A DNA stretch of 64,000 nucleotides, taken from contig JBMOQX010000073.1 of the NCBI GenBank assembly GCA_049322755.1, positions 143,628-207,627 on the forward strand, in the 5' to 3' direction. The stretch's first letter is position 1; each line of letters begins with the position of its first letter. Positions 23,925 to 32,260 of the stretch are shown piece after piece. Source of the stretch: DATIUV01 sp049322755 (GTDB taxonomy: Bacteria; Pseudomonadota; Gammaproteobacteria; Burkholderiales; UBA6910). Below the pieces are notes generated by a model that ran no database searches, was not told the DNA's origin, and saw nothing but the letters and a program-made list of their open reading frames with translations. A program made the translations under genes and the position numbers.

Positions 23925-25133
23925 ATGCACGCGACTGCACGGGTTTCGTTGATGTCGGCGCTGAGACGCCCTGGCGGCGGAGCGGCGCCGCCGCCGTTGC
24001 TCGATTCCGCTGGAGCGCACGTGATCGTCGGTGGCGCCCGGGGGCCGGAGGGGCTCGCCGTGCCCGTCGTGCCCTCGGCCGGCACCCTGTTCGGCCCTCG
24101 CGGCGTATGCCTAGCGTCCCACAGCCTTTGGGTAGCTGACACCGGACACCACCGGCTGCTTGGATGGCGCGCGCTGCCTGCGGAGGACGGTGTTCCCGCC
24201 GACGTTCTCATCGGCCAGCCGGATTTTGAGCATGAAGGTCGAAACGCAAAGGGTGAGCCCGGGCCCGCCACGCTCAATGTACCGACTGGGGTAGCGGCTG
24301 TCGGCGCTGGCCTTGCGGTGGCGGACGCCTGGAATCACCGCGTGCTTCTCTGGCACGAAGCGCCGCGGGACCACAATCGTCCTGCAGACCTCGTCCTGGG
24401 GCAGGCGGGGTTCGGCTGCACGGAAGCGAACCGGGGGCGCGGGGCGCCCAGCGTGGACACTTTGTTCTGGCCGTACGGCGTGGCCTGGGACGGGAGCCGC
24501 CTCTGGGTGGCGGACGCCGGCAACCGCCGGGTACTGGCATGGGAAGGTATGCCGAAACGCGACGGTCAGCCTGCGGACCTGGTCCTGGGCCAGCTAGATT
24601 TTGCCTGCCGGGACGAAAACGGTGGCGGACCTGCAGGCGCCGCCAGCATGCGCTGGCCCCACGCCATCGCACTTCTCGGACAGACAATCTGCGTTGCCGA
24701 TGCCGGCAACAACCGGATCATGGTCTGGCATCGGCGGCCCGCCCGCAACGGGCAGGCGTGCGACGCGATCCTCGGGCAGCGGAATGAAGGCGATATCGAC
24801 CACAATCAGGGCGATTACTGGCCAAGCGCGACCTCCCTCAACATGCCCTACGGAGTTGCCGCGATCAGATCCTGGTTGGTAGTCGCCGACACCGCCAACT
24901 CCCGGGTCATGGCATGGCGCGCCGAGGACATGTCCGGATTGGGTGCGCCGGCGCGGTTGCTTTCCGGCCAATTGGACTGGAGAGCAAAGGGCGATAATCG
25001 CTGGAAAATGCCGGCCCGAGACAGCCTGTGCTGGCCCTATGGAGTATCCGGCGGGCCGGGATTCGCGGCCATTGCCGATTCTGGCAACAACCGGGTGCTG
25101 TTGTGGCGCTGGAACTCGGGGTTGCTGGAATGA
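23925..25133 (+). CDS. NHL-repeat beta-propeller protein
   Basis: This 402-residue protein consists of about six NHL-type blades. It is recognisable by the recurrent phrases LWVADTGHHRLLGW, LAVADAWNHRVLLW, LWVADAGNRRVLAW, ICVADAGNNRIMVW, LVVADTANSRVMAW and AIADSGNNRVLLW, with the recurring PADLVLGQ motif between blades. There is no clear signal peptide. Propellers of this kind mediate protein contacts. The gene is part of the conserved accessory set near Group 1h and related hydrogenases, so a scaffold role is likely. The stop overlaps the hypF2 start (ATGA). Confidence 0.88.
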   Translation: MHATARVSLMSALRRPGGGAAPPPLLDSAGAHVIVGGARGPEGLAVPVVPSAGTLFGPRGVCLASHSLWVADTGHHRLLGWRALPAEDGVPADVLIGQPDFEHEGRNAKGEPGPATLNVPTGVAAVGAGLAVADAWNHRVLLWHEAPRDHNRPADLVLGQAGFGCTEANRGRGAPSVDTLFWPYGVAWDGSRLWVADAGNRRVLAWEGMPKRDGQPADLVLGQLDFACRDENGGGPAGAASMRWPHAIALLGQTICVADAGNNRIMVWHRRPARNGQACDAILGQRNEGDIDHNQGDYWPSATSLNMPYGVAAIRSWLVVADTANSRVMAWRAEDMSGLGAPARLLSGQLDWRAKGDNRWKMPARDSLCWPYGVSGGPGFAAIADSGNNRVLLWRWNSGLLE

Positions 25134-27532
25134 ACCAGCCTGTTAATGCCACGCTTTGCGGCGAGCGCATCCGGGTGCGCGGCACGGTGCAGGGCGTGGG
25201 TTTCCGACCAGCGGTATGGCGCATTGCGTGCGCTCTGGGTGTGCGTGGCAGCGTAAGCAACGATGGCGAGGGCATTCTCATCGAGGCGTGGGGAGAACCG
25301 GATCGTCTGGACGCCTTGGTGGCGCGGATCCGTATCGAAAAGCCGCCGCTGGCGCACATAGCGACGATCGAGCGCAATTCCTTCTTCGAAAGGGTCGCGC
25401 CCGCGGACTTCTGCATCGTTGACAGCGCTGCTTCGCCGGCCCGCACGCAGGTGGCCCCGGACGCGGCAACCTGTTCCGAGTGCATGCGGGAGATCTTCGA
25501 TCCCTTCGCTCGGCGCTTTCGATACCCGTTCACCAACTGCACGCACTGTGGCCCGCGTCTCACCATCATCGAGCGCATTCCGTACGACCGTGCCCACACG
25601 ACCATGGCGGGTTTCGCGCTTTGTCCCGCGTGTGGCAGGGAGTACAGCGATCCCCTCGATCGCCGATTCCACGCCCAGCCGATCGCGTGCCACGCATGCG
25701 GACCCCGGCTGCGGCTGTCCCGCGCCGACGGCCGACCGATCGCCCTTGACGCGCTCACCTTCCTGGACGAGGCCGACGCCGCGTGCTCGCTTTTGAGACG
25801 CGGCCAGGTCGTTGCCATCCAGGGGCTGGGCGGCTATCAGCTCGCCTGTGATGCGACCAATGCCGAGGCCGTCGCCCGGCTGCGCGCGGGAAAGCGGCGG
25901 GAGCGCAAACCGTTTGCCCTGATGGCACGCGACGTCAGCCTCATCCGCCACTATTCCCGCGTGAGCGAAGACGAGGCCGCGCTGCTCGCTTCGCCCGCGG
26001 CCCCCATCGTTCTGCTCGACCGCGGTGACGGGCGTCCTGCGCCTGCGATCGCAGACGCCGTGGCGCCGGGGATGGCGACGCTGGGTTTCATGCTGCCCAA
26101 TACCGGGCTGCACCATCTGATGCTCAAGCGCATGGATCGGCCGATCGTTCTCACCAGCGGCAACCTGTCGGACGAGCCTCAGGCGGTCGAGCCCCGGGAC
26201 GCACGTCAGCGCCTGGGATCGGTTGCCGAATATTTCTTGGAACACGATCGGCCGATCGCCCGACGGGTGGACGACTCCGTGGTGCGGGTATTCGTCGGCC
26301 GGGCCAGGGTCATCCGCCGCGCCCGCGGCTATGCGCCGGCGCCGTTGCGGCTGCCGCGCGGGTTCGAGCAGGCACCGCAGGTGCTCGCCTACGGCGGCGA
26401 GCTGAAGAACACGTTCTGCCTGCTGCGTAGTGGCGAAGCCATCCTGTCGCCGCACATCGGAGACCTGGAGGATGTACTCACCCGTGCGGACTACCGGCGG
26501 GCGCTGGCCGACTTTCGCGCGTTTTTTGAATTCAATCCACAGGCTGTTGCGGGCGACCTGCACCCCGATTATTTCTCGACCCAGCTTGCCCGGGAGGACG
26601 CACGAGCGTCCGACGTGCCGTTCTTGCAGCTCCAGCACCACCACGCCCACGTCGCCGCCTGCATGGCTGAAAACGGCGTGCCGCTGAACGCATCGCCGGT
26701 GCTGGGCGTCGCGCTCGACGGGTTGGGCTTCGGCGCGGACGGCACGCTCTGGGGCGGCGAATTCCTGCTCGCCGATTACGCCGGCTTCCGGCGGCTGGGC
26801 ACCTTCAAGCCGACGGCCATGCTCGGCGGCGAGGCGGCCGTGCGCGAGCCGTGGCGCAGCACATACGCCCACCTCATGGCGCAGATCGGCTGGGAGAACT
26901 TTGCCGTGAACTACGCGCAGCTCGATCTCTATCGCTTCCTCGAAAGCAAGCCGCGCGAGCTGCTCGACGGCATGCTTGTGCGCGGCATCAACGCGCCGCC
27001 GGCCAGTTCCTGCGGGCGGTTGTTCGACGCCGTGGCGGCGGCGGTCGGACTGGCGCGCGAGCGTGCTTTCTACGAGGGCCAGGGCGCGGTGGAGCTGGAG
27101 GCGGCGGTCGACCGCGACTGCCTGGAGCACGAGAACGATGCGCTTAGCTACCCCTTCGCCATCCCACGCCTGTCGGGCAGCGGTCTGCCCTACGTAGAGC
27201 CGCTTGCCATGTGGCAGGCGTTGCTGGGCGATCTGGTGCTGGATACTCCGATCGGCGTCATGGCGGCGCGCTTCCATAGGGGGCTCGCAAACGTCATCGT
27301 ACGCATGGTGGAGAAGCTCGCCGTCCAGATCGGTACGGAAGACGCGCCGATGGGTACGGTGGTCCTGTCGGGCGGCGTGTTCCAGAACCGCGTCCTGTTC
27401 GAGCGCGTGCTGGCCGGTCTCGAGGCCCGGGGTTTGACGGTGCTCACGCACAGCCGCGTGCCCTGCAACGACGGCGGCCTCGCCCTGGGCCAGGCGGCTA
27501 TCGCGGCGGCGCGGCTGCTGCAGCAGGGCTGA
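25130..27532 (+). CDS. hypF: HypF, second copy (Group 1h cluster)
   Basis: This is an 800-residue carbamoyltransferase with the same domain order as the copy at 937. The acylphosphatase domain has VQGVGFRPA. Double zinc fingers lie at about residues 113-194 (CSECMREIFDP, NCTHCGPR, CPACGREY, CHACGPR). YrdC-like and Kae1-like domains follow, the latter with HHHAH near residue 502. It is about 24 residues longer than copy 1 and diverged throughout. The ATG overlaps the NHL gene stop. Keeping a private hypF, where one copy per genome usually suffices, suggests the operon was acquired as a self-sufficient unit. Confidence 0.95.
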   Translation: MNQPVNATLCGERIRVRGTVQGVGFRPAVWRIACALGVRGSVSNDGEGILIEAWGEPDRLDALVARIRIEKPPLAHIATIERNSFFERVAPADFCIVDSAASPARTQVAPDAATCSECMREIFDPFARRFRYPFTNCTHCGPRLTIIERIPYDRAHTTMAGFALCPACGREYSDPLDRRFHAQPIACHACGPRLRLSRADGRPIALDALTFLDEADAACSLLRRGQVVAIQGLGGYQLACDATNAEAVARLRAGKRRERKPFALMARDVSLIRHYSRVSEDEAALLASPAAPIVLLDRGDGRPAPAIADAVAPGMATLGFMLPNTGLHHLMLKRMDRPIVLTSGNLSDEPQAVEPRDARQRLGSVAEYFLEHDRPIARRVDDSVVRVFVGRARVIRRARGYAPAPLRLPRGFEQAPQVLAYGGELKNTFCLLRSGEAILSPHIGDLEDVLTRADYRRALADFRAFFEFNPQAVAGDLHPDYFSTQLAREDARASDVPFLQLQHHHAHVAACMAENGVPLNASPVLGVALDGLGFGADGTLWGGEFLLADYAGFRRLGTFKPTAMLGGEAAVREPWRSTYAHLMAQIGWENFAVNYAQLDLYRFLESKPRELLDGMLVRGINAPPASSCGRLFDAVAAAVGLARERAFYEGQGAVELEAAVDRDCLEHENDALSYPFAIPRLSGSGLPYVEPLAMWQALLGDLVLDTPIGVMAARFHRGLANVIVRMVEKLAVQIGTEDAPMGTVVLSGGVFQNRVLFERVLAGLEARGLTVLTHSRVPCNDGGLALGQAAIAAARLLQQG

Positions 27533-27548
27533 GAAAGGAGAGCAAACC

Positions 27549-27830
27549 ATGTGCCTAGGAATTCCGGGTTGCATCGTCGAGATCGCCGACGCGGAAAACA
27601 AGCTGGCGGTGGTGGACGTCTGCGGCGTAAGGCGCCAGGTCAACCTCGCCTGCATCGTCGATGAGCGGCATCCGGTCGAATCCTGCGTGGGCGACTGGGT
27701 GCTGGTTCACGTGGGTTTCGCCATGAGCCGCATCGACGAAAAGGAGGCGCGTCTGACGCTGGAGCTGCTCGAACAGCTGGGCGAAGCACAGGCCGAGATC
27801 GCGGCGATGCGCCGAGCATCGGCCGTCTGA
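27549..27830 (+). CDS. hypC: HypC, second copy
   Basis: This 93-residue chaperone begins MCLGIPGCIVEI, with the N-terminal Met-Cys, and has VLVHVGFAMSRIDE in the barrel. The C-terminal helix is about 14 residues longer than in the copy at 3269, and it has extra cysteines in the barrel. The ATG has a GAAAGGAG site. HypC paralogues are usually specific for one large subunit, so this one probably serves HhyL. Confidence 0.94.
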   Translation: MCLGIPGCIVEIADAENKLAVVDVCGVRRQVNLACIVDERHPVESCVGDWVLVHVGFAMSRIDEKEARLTLELLEQLGEAQAEIAAMRRASAV

Positions 27831-27839
27831 GGAGGGACC

Positions 27840-28532
27840 TTGTCGACTCAATTAGACGGCGCGCTTGCGGGACTGTATCCCTTCCTCGCCAGCGAGCGGC
27901 AGGACGCCGAGCAACTAGAGCGGGCTCTGCTGGAATCGGTGCGGCAGAAGGCGGAGGAGAGCGTGGAGGTCAAGCGCCGCTTCTTTGCCGAAAACGCGGA
28001 GCGAGTGGTCGCCACGGCACGCGCCATCGCCGAAGTCTACCGCAAAGGAGGACGGCTCTACACCATGGGCAACGGCGGGTCGAGCTGCGACGCGGCGCAC
28101 ATCGCGGTGGAGTTCCAGCATCCCGTCACGGCGGGCCGCCCGGCACTGCCGGCGATCGACTTGGCGAACGATACCGCGATGATCACGGCGGTGGGCAACG
28201 ACGTGGGTTTCAAGCACGTGTTCCTGCGCCAGGTCATCGCCCAGGTGCGAAAAGGCGACGGCGTGATCGGCGTATCGACCTCGGGCAATTCGGAGAATTT
28301 GCTGGCCGCCTTCACCGCCGCCAAGGAGCGCGGCGCAGTCACCATCGCGCTGGTCGGCAGCAACGGCGGAAAGACCCGAGGCCATCCCGGCGTGGATCAC
28401 TGTCTGGTGGCGCCCTCCGACAGCATCCACCGCGTGCAGGAAACACACGTCGCGCTCTATCACATCCTGTGGGACCTGACCCATACGCTGCTGGCCGACG
28501 ACCGCGGCCCCGCCGGCGCGAAGGAAGAATGA
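27840..28532 (+). CDS. SIS-domain protein, GmhA-like (phosphosugar isomerase family)
   Basis: This 230-residue protein resembles sedoheptulose-7-phosphate isomerase. It has the sugar-phosphate-binding motifs MGNGGSSCDAAHIAVEF and VIGVSTSGNSENLL, and a C-terminal ETHVALYHILWDL helix with the usual Glu and His. It starts with TTG 27840, supported by GAGGAGGG just upstream. It sits between hypC and hypD inside a hydrogenase maturation operon, where heptose chemistry has no obvious place. I recall similar genes near actinobacterial-type hydrogenases. The real substrate here is unknown. Confidence 0.85.
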   Translation: MSTQLDGALAGLYPFLASERQDAEQLERALLESVRQKAEESVEVKRRFFAENAERVVATARAIAEVYRKGGRLYTMGNGGSSCDAAHIAVEFQHPVTAGRPALPAIDLANDTAMITAVGNDVGFKHVFLRQVIAQVRKGDGVIGVSTSGNSENLLAAFTAAKERGAVTIALVGSNGGKTRGHPGVDHCLVAPSDSIHRVQETHVALYHILWDLTHTLLADDRGPAGAKEE

Positions 28533-28534
28533 CC

Positions 28535-29680
28535 ATGCGTTTCGCCGATGAATTCCGGGACCCCGGCAAGGCGCGCCGACTCGTTGCCGAGATCGAGCGT
28601 CTGGCGGCGCCGCTGGCCGCGGCGCGCGGCCGGCCGCTGCAGGTGATGGAGGTGTGCGGCGGGCATACCCATACTATCTTCCGCTACGGACTGAAGAACA
28701 TGTTGCCGCAGGAGACGCTCGAGTTCGTGCATGGGCCCGGCTGCCCGGTGTGCGTACTGCCGATGGGCCGGGTGGACGACTGCGTGTCGCTCGCCCGCCA
28801 GACGAACGTCATTTTCACCACCTTCGGCGACGCCATGCGCGTGCCCGGGTCCAAGGGCAGCCTGCTGCAGGCCAAGGCGGAGGGCGCAGACGTGCGCATG
28901 GTGTATTCGCCGCTGGACGCGCTCAAGCTGGCGCGCGAGAACCCGGGGCGTGAGGTGGTGTTTTTCGCCCTCGGCTTCGAGACCACCATGCCGAGCACAG
29001 CGCTCACCGTACTACAGGCGAAGCGGGAGGGCATCCGCAACTTCTCGTTGTTCTGCAACCACATCACCATCATTCCGACCGTCAAGGCGATCCTCGATTC
29101 GCCGGAACTCATGCTGGACGGATTTCTCGGTCCTGGCCACGTGAGCATGGTGATCGGAACCCGTCCCTACCGTTTCATTGCCGAACGCTACGGCAAGCCC
29201 ATCGCCATCGCCGGCTTCGAACCGCTGGACGTTCTGCAGTCGCTGTGGATGGTGCTCAACCAGATCGCGGAGGGACGCTGTGCCGTGGAGAACCAATACC
29301 AGCGTGTCGTGCCGGAATCCGGCAACGCCCAGGCGCTGGCGGCGGTCGCCGAGGTGTTCGAGCTGCGCGAATTCTTCGAGTGGCGGGGCCTCGGTTCCAT
29401 CGACCACTCAGGTGTGCGCGTGCGTGCGGCTTTCGCCGATTACGACGCCGAGCGCAAGTTCAGCATGCCCAATGTGAAAATCGCGGATCCCAAGTCGTGC
29501 CAGTGCGGCGAGGTGCTGAAGGGCGTGATCAAGCCCCACGAGTGCAAGGTCTTCGGCACCGCATGCACCCCAGAGCGGCCCCTGGGGGCGCTCATGGTTT
29601 CCTCTGAGGGCGCCTGCGCCGCCTACTACCAGTTCGGCCGCTTGGAGCTCAAGCAGCGCGTCACGGCGGCGACGACATGA
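28535..29680 (+). CDS. hypD: HypD, second copy
   Basis: This 381-residue HypD has CGGHTHTIF, GPGCPVCVLPMGRVDD, GFETTMPSTA and the C-terminal cysteines (SCQCGEVLKG, FGTACTPERPLGALMVSSEGACAAYY). I chose ATG 28535 because AAGGAAG is at a proper distance; the in-frame ATG at 28529 overlaps the previous stop but is too near the ribosome-binding site. The end overlaps hypE by four bases. It gives a useful reference for the disputed C-terminus of copy 1: here about 17 residues follow the AAYY segment. Confidence 0.94.
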   Translation: MRFADEFRDPGKARRLVAEIERLAAPLAAARGRPLQVMEVCGGHTHTIFRYGLKNMLPQETLEFVHGPGCPVCVLPMGRVDDCVSLARQTNVIFTTFGDAMRVPGSKGSLLQAKAEGADVRMVYSPLDALKLARENPGREVVFFALGFETTMPSTALTVLQAKREGIRNFSLFCNHITIIPTVKAILDSPELMLDGFLGPGHVSMVIGTRPYRFIAERYGKPIAIAGFEPLDVLQSLWMVLNQIAEGRCAVENQYQRVVPESGNAQALAAVAEVFELREFFEWRGLGSIDHSGVRVRAAFADYDAERKFSMPNVKIADPKSCQCGEVLKGVIKPHECKVFGTACTPERPLGALMVSSEGACAAYYQFGRLELKQRVTAATT

Positions 29681-30732
29681 AGCCGGTCGAGGGCAGCTTC
29701 AGCGCCACGCCCAAGGGCCGGGTGACATTGGCCCACGGCGGCGGCGGGCGAGCGATGCGTGAGCTGATCCATCAGGTGCTGCTGCCCGCTTTCGACAACC
29801 CGCTGCTCGCGCCGTTGGAGGACCAGGCGCGTGTCTCCCTGGCCGAGCTTGCGGCGGTGGGTGACCGGCTGGCGTTCACTACCGATACCTTCGTGGTTTC
29901 TCCGATCGAGTTTCCCGGCGGAGACATCGGCAAGCTTGCCGTGTGCGGAACGGTGAACGATCTCGCCATGGCCGGCGCCCGCCCGCTGTTCCTTTCCTGC
30001 GGTCTGGTGCTGGAGGAGGGCCTCGAGATGGCGGTGCTCGCGCGGGTGGCGCAGAGCATGGCGCAGGCGGCGAGTGAGGCGGGCGTGGCCATCGTCACCG
30101 GCGACACCAAGGTGGTGGAGCGCGGCGCCGCCGACAGGGTGTTCATCAACACCGCCGGCATCGGCGTCGTGCCCGGCCGCGTGGACATCTCGGCCGGGCG
30201 GGCGCGTCCGGGCGACGCGGTGATCGTGAACGGCAGCCTGGGCGACCACGGCGTGGCGATCCTGCTGGCGCGCAACGAATTGGCTCTCGCTGCCGAGGTG
30301 GAGAGCGACTGCCAGCCGCTTCATGGACTGGTGGCGGCCATGCTTTCTGCGTGCCCGGACATTCATTGTCTGCGCGATGCCACGCGCGGCGGCGTGGCTA
30401 CCGTGCTCAACGAGTTCGCGGCGAGTTCGAACGTTTGCATTCGGCTGCAGGAAGCGGCCGTGCCGTTGCGCCCGGAGGTAAGGGGCGCCTGCGAAATCCT
30501 GGGACTTGATCCCCTTTACCTCGCCAACGAGGGCAAGCTGGTGGCGGTCGTGCCGGGTGAGGCCGCTTCGGCCGTGGTGGCAGCCATGCGTGCCCACCCC
30601 GCCGGACGCGATGCTGCCGTAGTGGGCGACGTTGCCCCGGGACCGGCGGGGAGCGTCATCCTCGCGACCGGCTTCGGAGGCGACCGGGTAGTGGACATGC
30701 TGGTGGGCGAACAGCTTCCCCGGATCTGCTGA
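29677..30732 (+). CDS. hypE: HypE, second copy
   Basis: This 351-residue HypE has LAHGGGGRAMRELIHQ, the TDTFVVSPIEFPGGDIG segment, GDTKVVE, RDATRGGVATVLNE and the terminal PRIC. The cyanylated cysteine is therefore present. The ATG overlaps hypD by four bases and the stop overlaps hypA by one. Clear divergence from the copy at 5134 argues that the two maturation sets have separate histories. Confidence 0.95.
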   Translation: MKPVEGSFSATPKGRVTLAHGGGGRAMRELIHQVLLPAFDNPLLAPLEDQARVSLAELAAVGDRLAFTTDTFVVSPIEFPGGDIGKLAVCGTVNDLAMAGARPLFLSCGLVLEEGLEMAVLARVAQSMAQAASEAGVAIVTGDTKVVERGAADRVFINTAGIGVVPGRVDISAGRARPGDAVIVNGSLGDHGVAILLARNELALAAEVESDCQPLHGLVAAMLSACPDIHCLRDATRGGVATVLNEFAASSNVCIRLQEAAVPLRPEVRGACEILGLDPLYLANEGKLVAVVPGEAASAVVAAMRAHPAGRDAAVVGDVAPGPAGSVILATGFGGDRVVDMLVGEQLPRIC

Positions 30733-31073
30733 TGCATGAACTCTCGATTACGCGCAGCGTGGTGGCGATCGTCGCCGAGCAGGCGGCGGGACAGCGCGTG
30801 ACGCGCGTGCGGCTGGAGATCGGCCGGCTTACGGCCATCCTGCCCGAGGCGATCCGCTTCTGCTTCGACGTCTGCGTCCAAGGCACGCTGGTGGAGGGTG
30901 CGATTCTGGAGATCGACGAGATACCCGGTCGCGGATCCTGCGGCGCGTGCGGCCGCCTGATCGAGCTTGCCGCTCCGCTCGGGCGCTGCCCGGCGTGTGG
31001 TGCTGCGGCCTTGCAGCTCGTTGCCGGTGAGGAGATGAAGATCAAGGAAATGGAGGTGGAACCATGTGCGTAA
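30732..31073 (+). CDS. hypA: HypA, nickel-delivery metallochaperone
   Basis: HypA hands nickel to the large subunit with HypB. The 113-residue protein begins MHELSI, with His2 as nickel ligand. Its zinc site is two CxxC pairs (CGACG and CPACG, about 11-13 residues apart). The ATG shares one base with the hypE stop. It overlaps hypB by ten bases. This is the only hypA in the window; the partner of the first hypB is presumably just left of base 1. Confidence 0.95.
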   Translation: MHELSITRSVVAIVAEQAAGQRVTRVRLEIGRLTAILPEAIRFCFDVCVQGTLVEGAILEIDEIPGRGSCGACGRLIELAAPLGRCPACGAAALQLVAGEEMKIKEMEVEPCA

Positions 31074-31981
31074 CTTGCGGCTGTGGCGGGACGGGCGATA
31101 CCGAACTTTCGATGCATGGCCATGATCCGGGGCATGAGCACCCGCATCCCCACGCAGAGGAGGACGCGCATTACCATGGGCATCCGCCGTCGCACGCCCA
31201 TGAGCACGTACATGGCGACGGCACCCGTCACTCGCACCCGTACAATCACGTACACGACCACGGACATGGCCATGCTGGTGATTCCGTGACTTTTCCGTTG
31301 GCGGCGAAGGACAGCCGGACCATCGGGCTTGAAGCGGGCATCCTCGGCAAGAACCGATTGATTGCGGAGCGCAATCGGGGATGGCTGGTCGGACGCGGAA
31401 TCCTGGCGCTGAATCTGGTGAGCAGCCCCGGAGCGGGCAAAACCACACTGCTCGAACGCACCGTCAACGATCTGAAGGCGGAAATCACCATCGGCGTGAT
31501 CGAGGGTGATCAGGCGACGTCCAACGATGCCGAGCGCATCCGGGCCACCGGGGTGCGCGCGGTGCAGATCAATACCGGCACCGGCTGTCACCTGGAGGCA
31601 GACATGCTGGAGCGGGCCCTTGGAATGCTGAAGCCGCCGCCAAATTCCCTCCTAATGATCGAAAACGTTGGCAACCTGGTCTGCCCGGCCCTTTTTGATC
31701 TGGGCGAGCGGGCCAAGGTGGTGATCTTCTCGGTCACCGAGGGCGAGGACAAGCCGCTCAAGTATCCCCATATGTTCCGCGCTGCGGAGGCGATGGTGTT
31801 GAGCAAGGTTGATCTCCTCCCCCACGTGCGTTTTGACCTCGACCGGGCGGTGGCGAACGCCCTCGCGATCAATCCCCTAATCAACGTGTTCCCGCTATCC
31901 GCTTATTCGGGTGAAGGTCTCGCAGCATGGTATGCGTGGATCACGGCGTCCCTGACTCAAGCTAAGGGGCATGGCCTATGA
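31064..31981 (+). CDS. hypB: HypB, second copy, with N-terminal nickel motif
   Basis: This 305-residue nickel GTPase starts MCVTCGCGG, the high-affinity N-terminal nickel motif known from E. coli HypB. A His-rich stretch of about 60 residues with over 20 histidines follows. The G domain has P-loop SSPGAGKTT, EGDQATSND, INTGTGCHLE, ENVGNLVCP and SKVDLLPH. It is the last gene of the operon. The 279 bases downstream to hoxN hold no clear gene or U-rich terminator, only a weak GGGGCC/GGCCCC hairpin near 32045 and the candidate operator at 32187. Confidence 0.95.
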   Translation: MCVTCGCGGTGDTELSMHGHDPGHEHPHPHAEEDAHYHGHPPSHAHEHVHGDGTRHSHPYNHVHDHGHGHAGDSVTFPLAAKDSRTIGLEAGILGKNRLIAERNRGWLVGRGILALNLVSSPGAGKTTLLERTVNDLKAEITIGVIEGDQATSNDAERIRATGVRAVQINTGTGCHLEADMLERALGMLKPPPNSLLMIENVGNLVCPALFDLGERAKVVIFSVTEGEDKPLKYPHMFRAAEAMVLSKVDLLPHVRFDLDRAVANALAINPLINVFPLSAYSGEGLAAWYAWITASLTQAKGHGL

Positions 31982-32186
31982 CCTTCGCCGTCCTCTCCGG
32001 CGCGCGCCTTCGCTGCGGGATGAGAAAGGCGCTCGAACTTCTGGGGCCGGTACGGGTGCTCCCTGGCCCCGGAGCGGCAGAGTAGTCACCGAGTTTGCGG
32101 CAACCCGGACAAAACGGCAGCGGACTTTCCAGTATTTGCGTGTTCGCAGCTGCAATCCGTTGACTGGCTTGGTTTGGCGTGTTGGC

Positions 32187-32212
32187 ATAAATTCTGTTAA
32201 TACGAATTTCAT
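32187..32212. promoter_or_regulatory. Dyad-symmetric candidate operator upstream of hoxN
   Basis: AAATTC (32189-32194) and GAATTT (32204-32209) are perfect inverted 6-mers nine bases apart. They are flanked by CAT on the left and CATAG on the right, which extends the dyad with one offset. It lies about 50 bases upstream of the nickel permease. Because nikR is in the same gene region, it is a candidate NikR site, though it is not the E. coli GTATGA-N16-TCATAC sequence. Confidence 0.4.
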
Positions 32213-32260
32213 AGTGTTCTTACTGACCTGGAATTCGCGGCGGCGAACGAGGAGAAATTG

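Noticed and set aside
32159..32200. Sigma-70 promoter TTGACT upstream of hoxN
   Set aside because: No -10 hexamer at an acceptable distance; the nearest candidates need a 20-21 base spacer.
32181..32200. Second sigma-54 site (TTGGCATAAATTCTGTTA) at hoxN
   Set aside because: The -12 GC is replaced by GT, a position sigma-54 promoters rarely tolerate.
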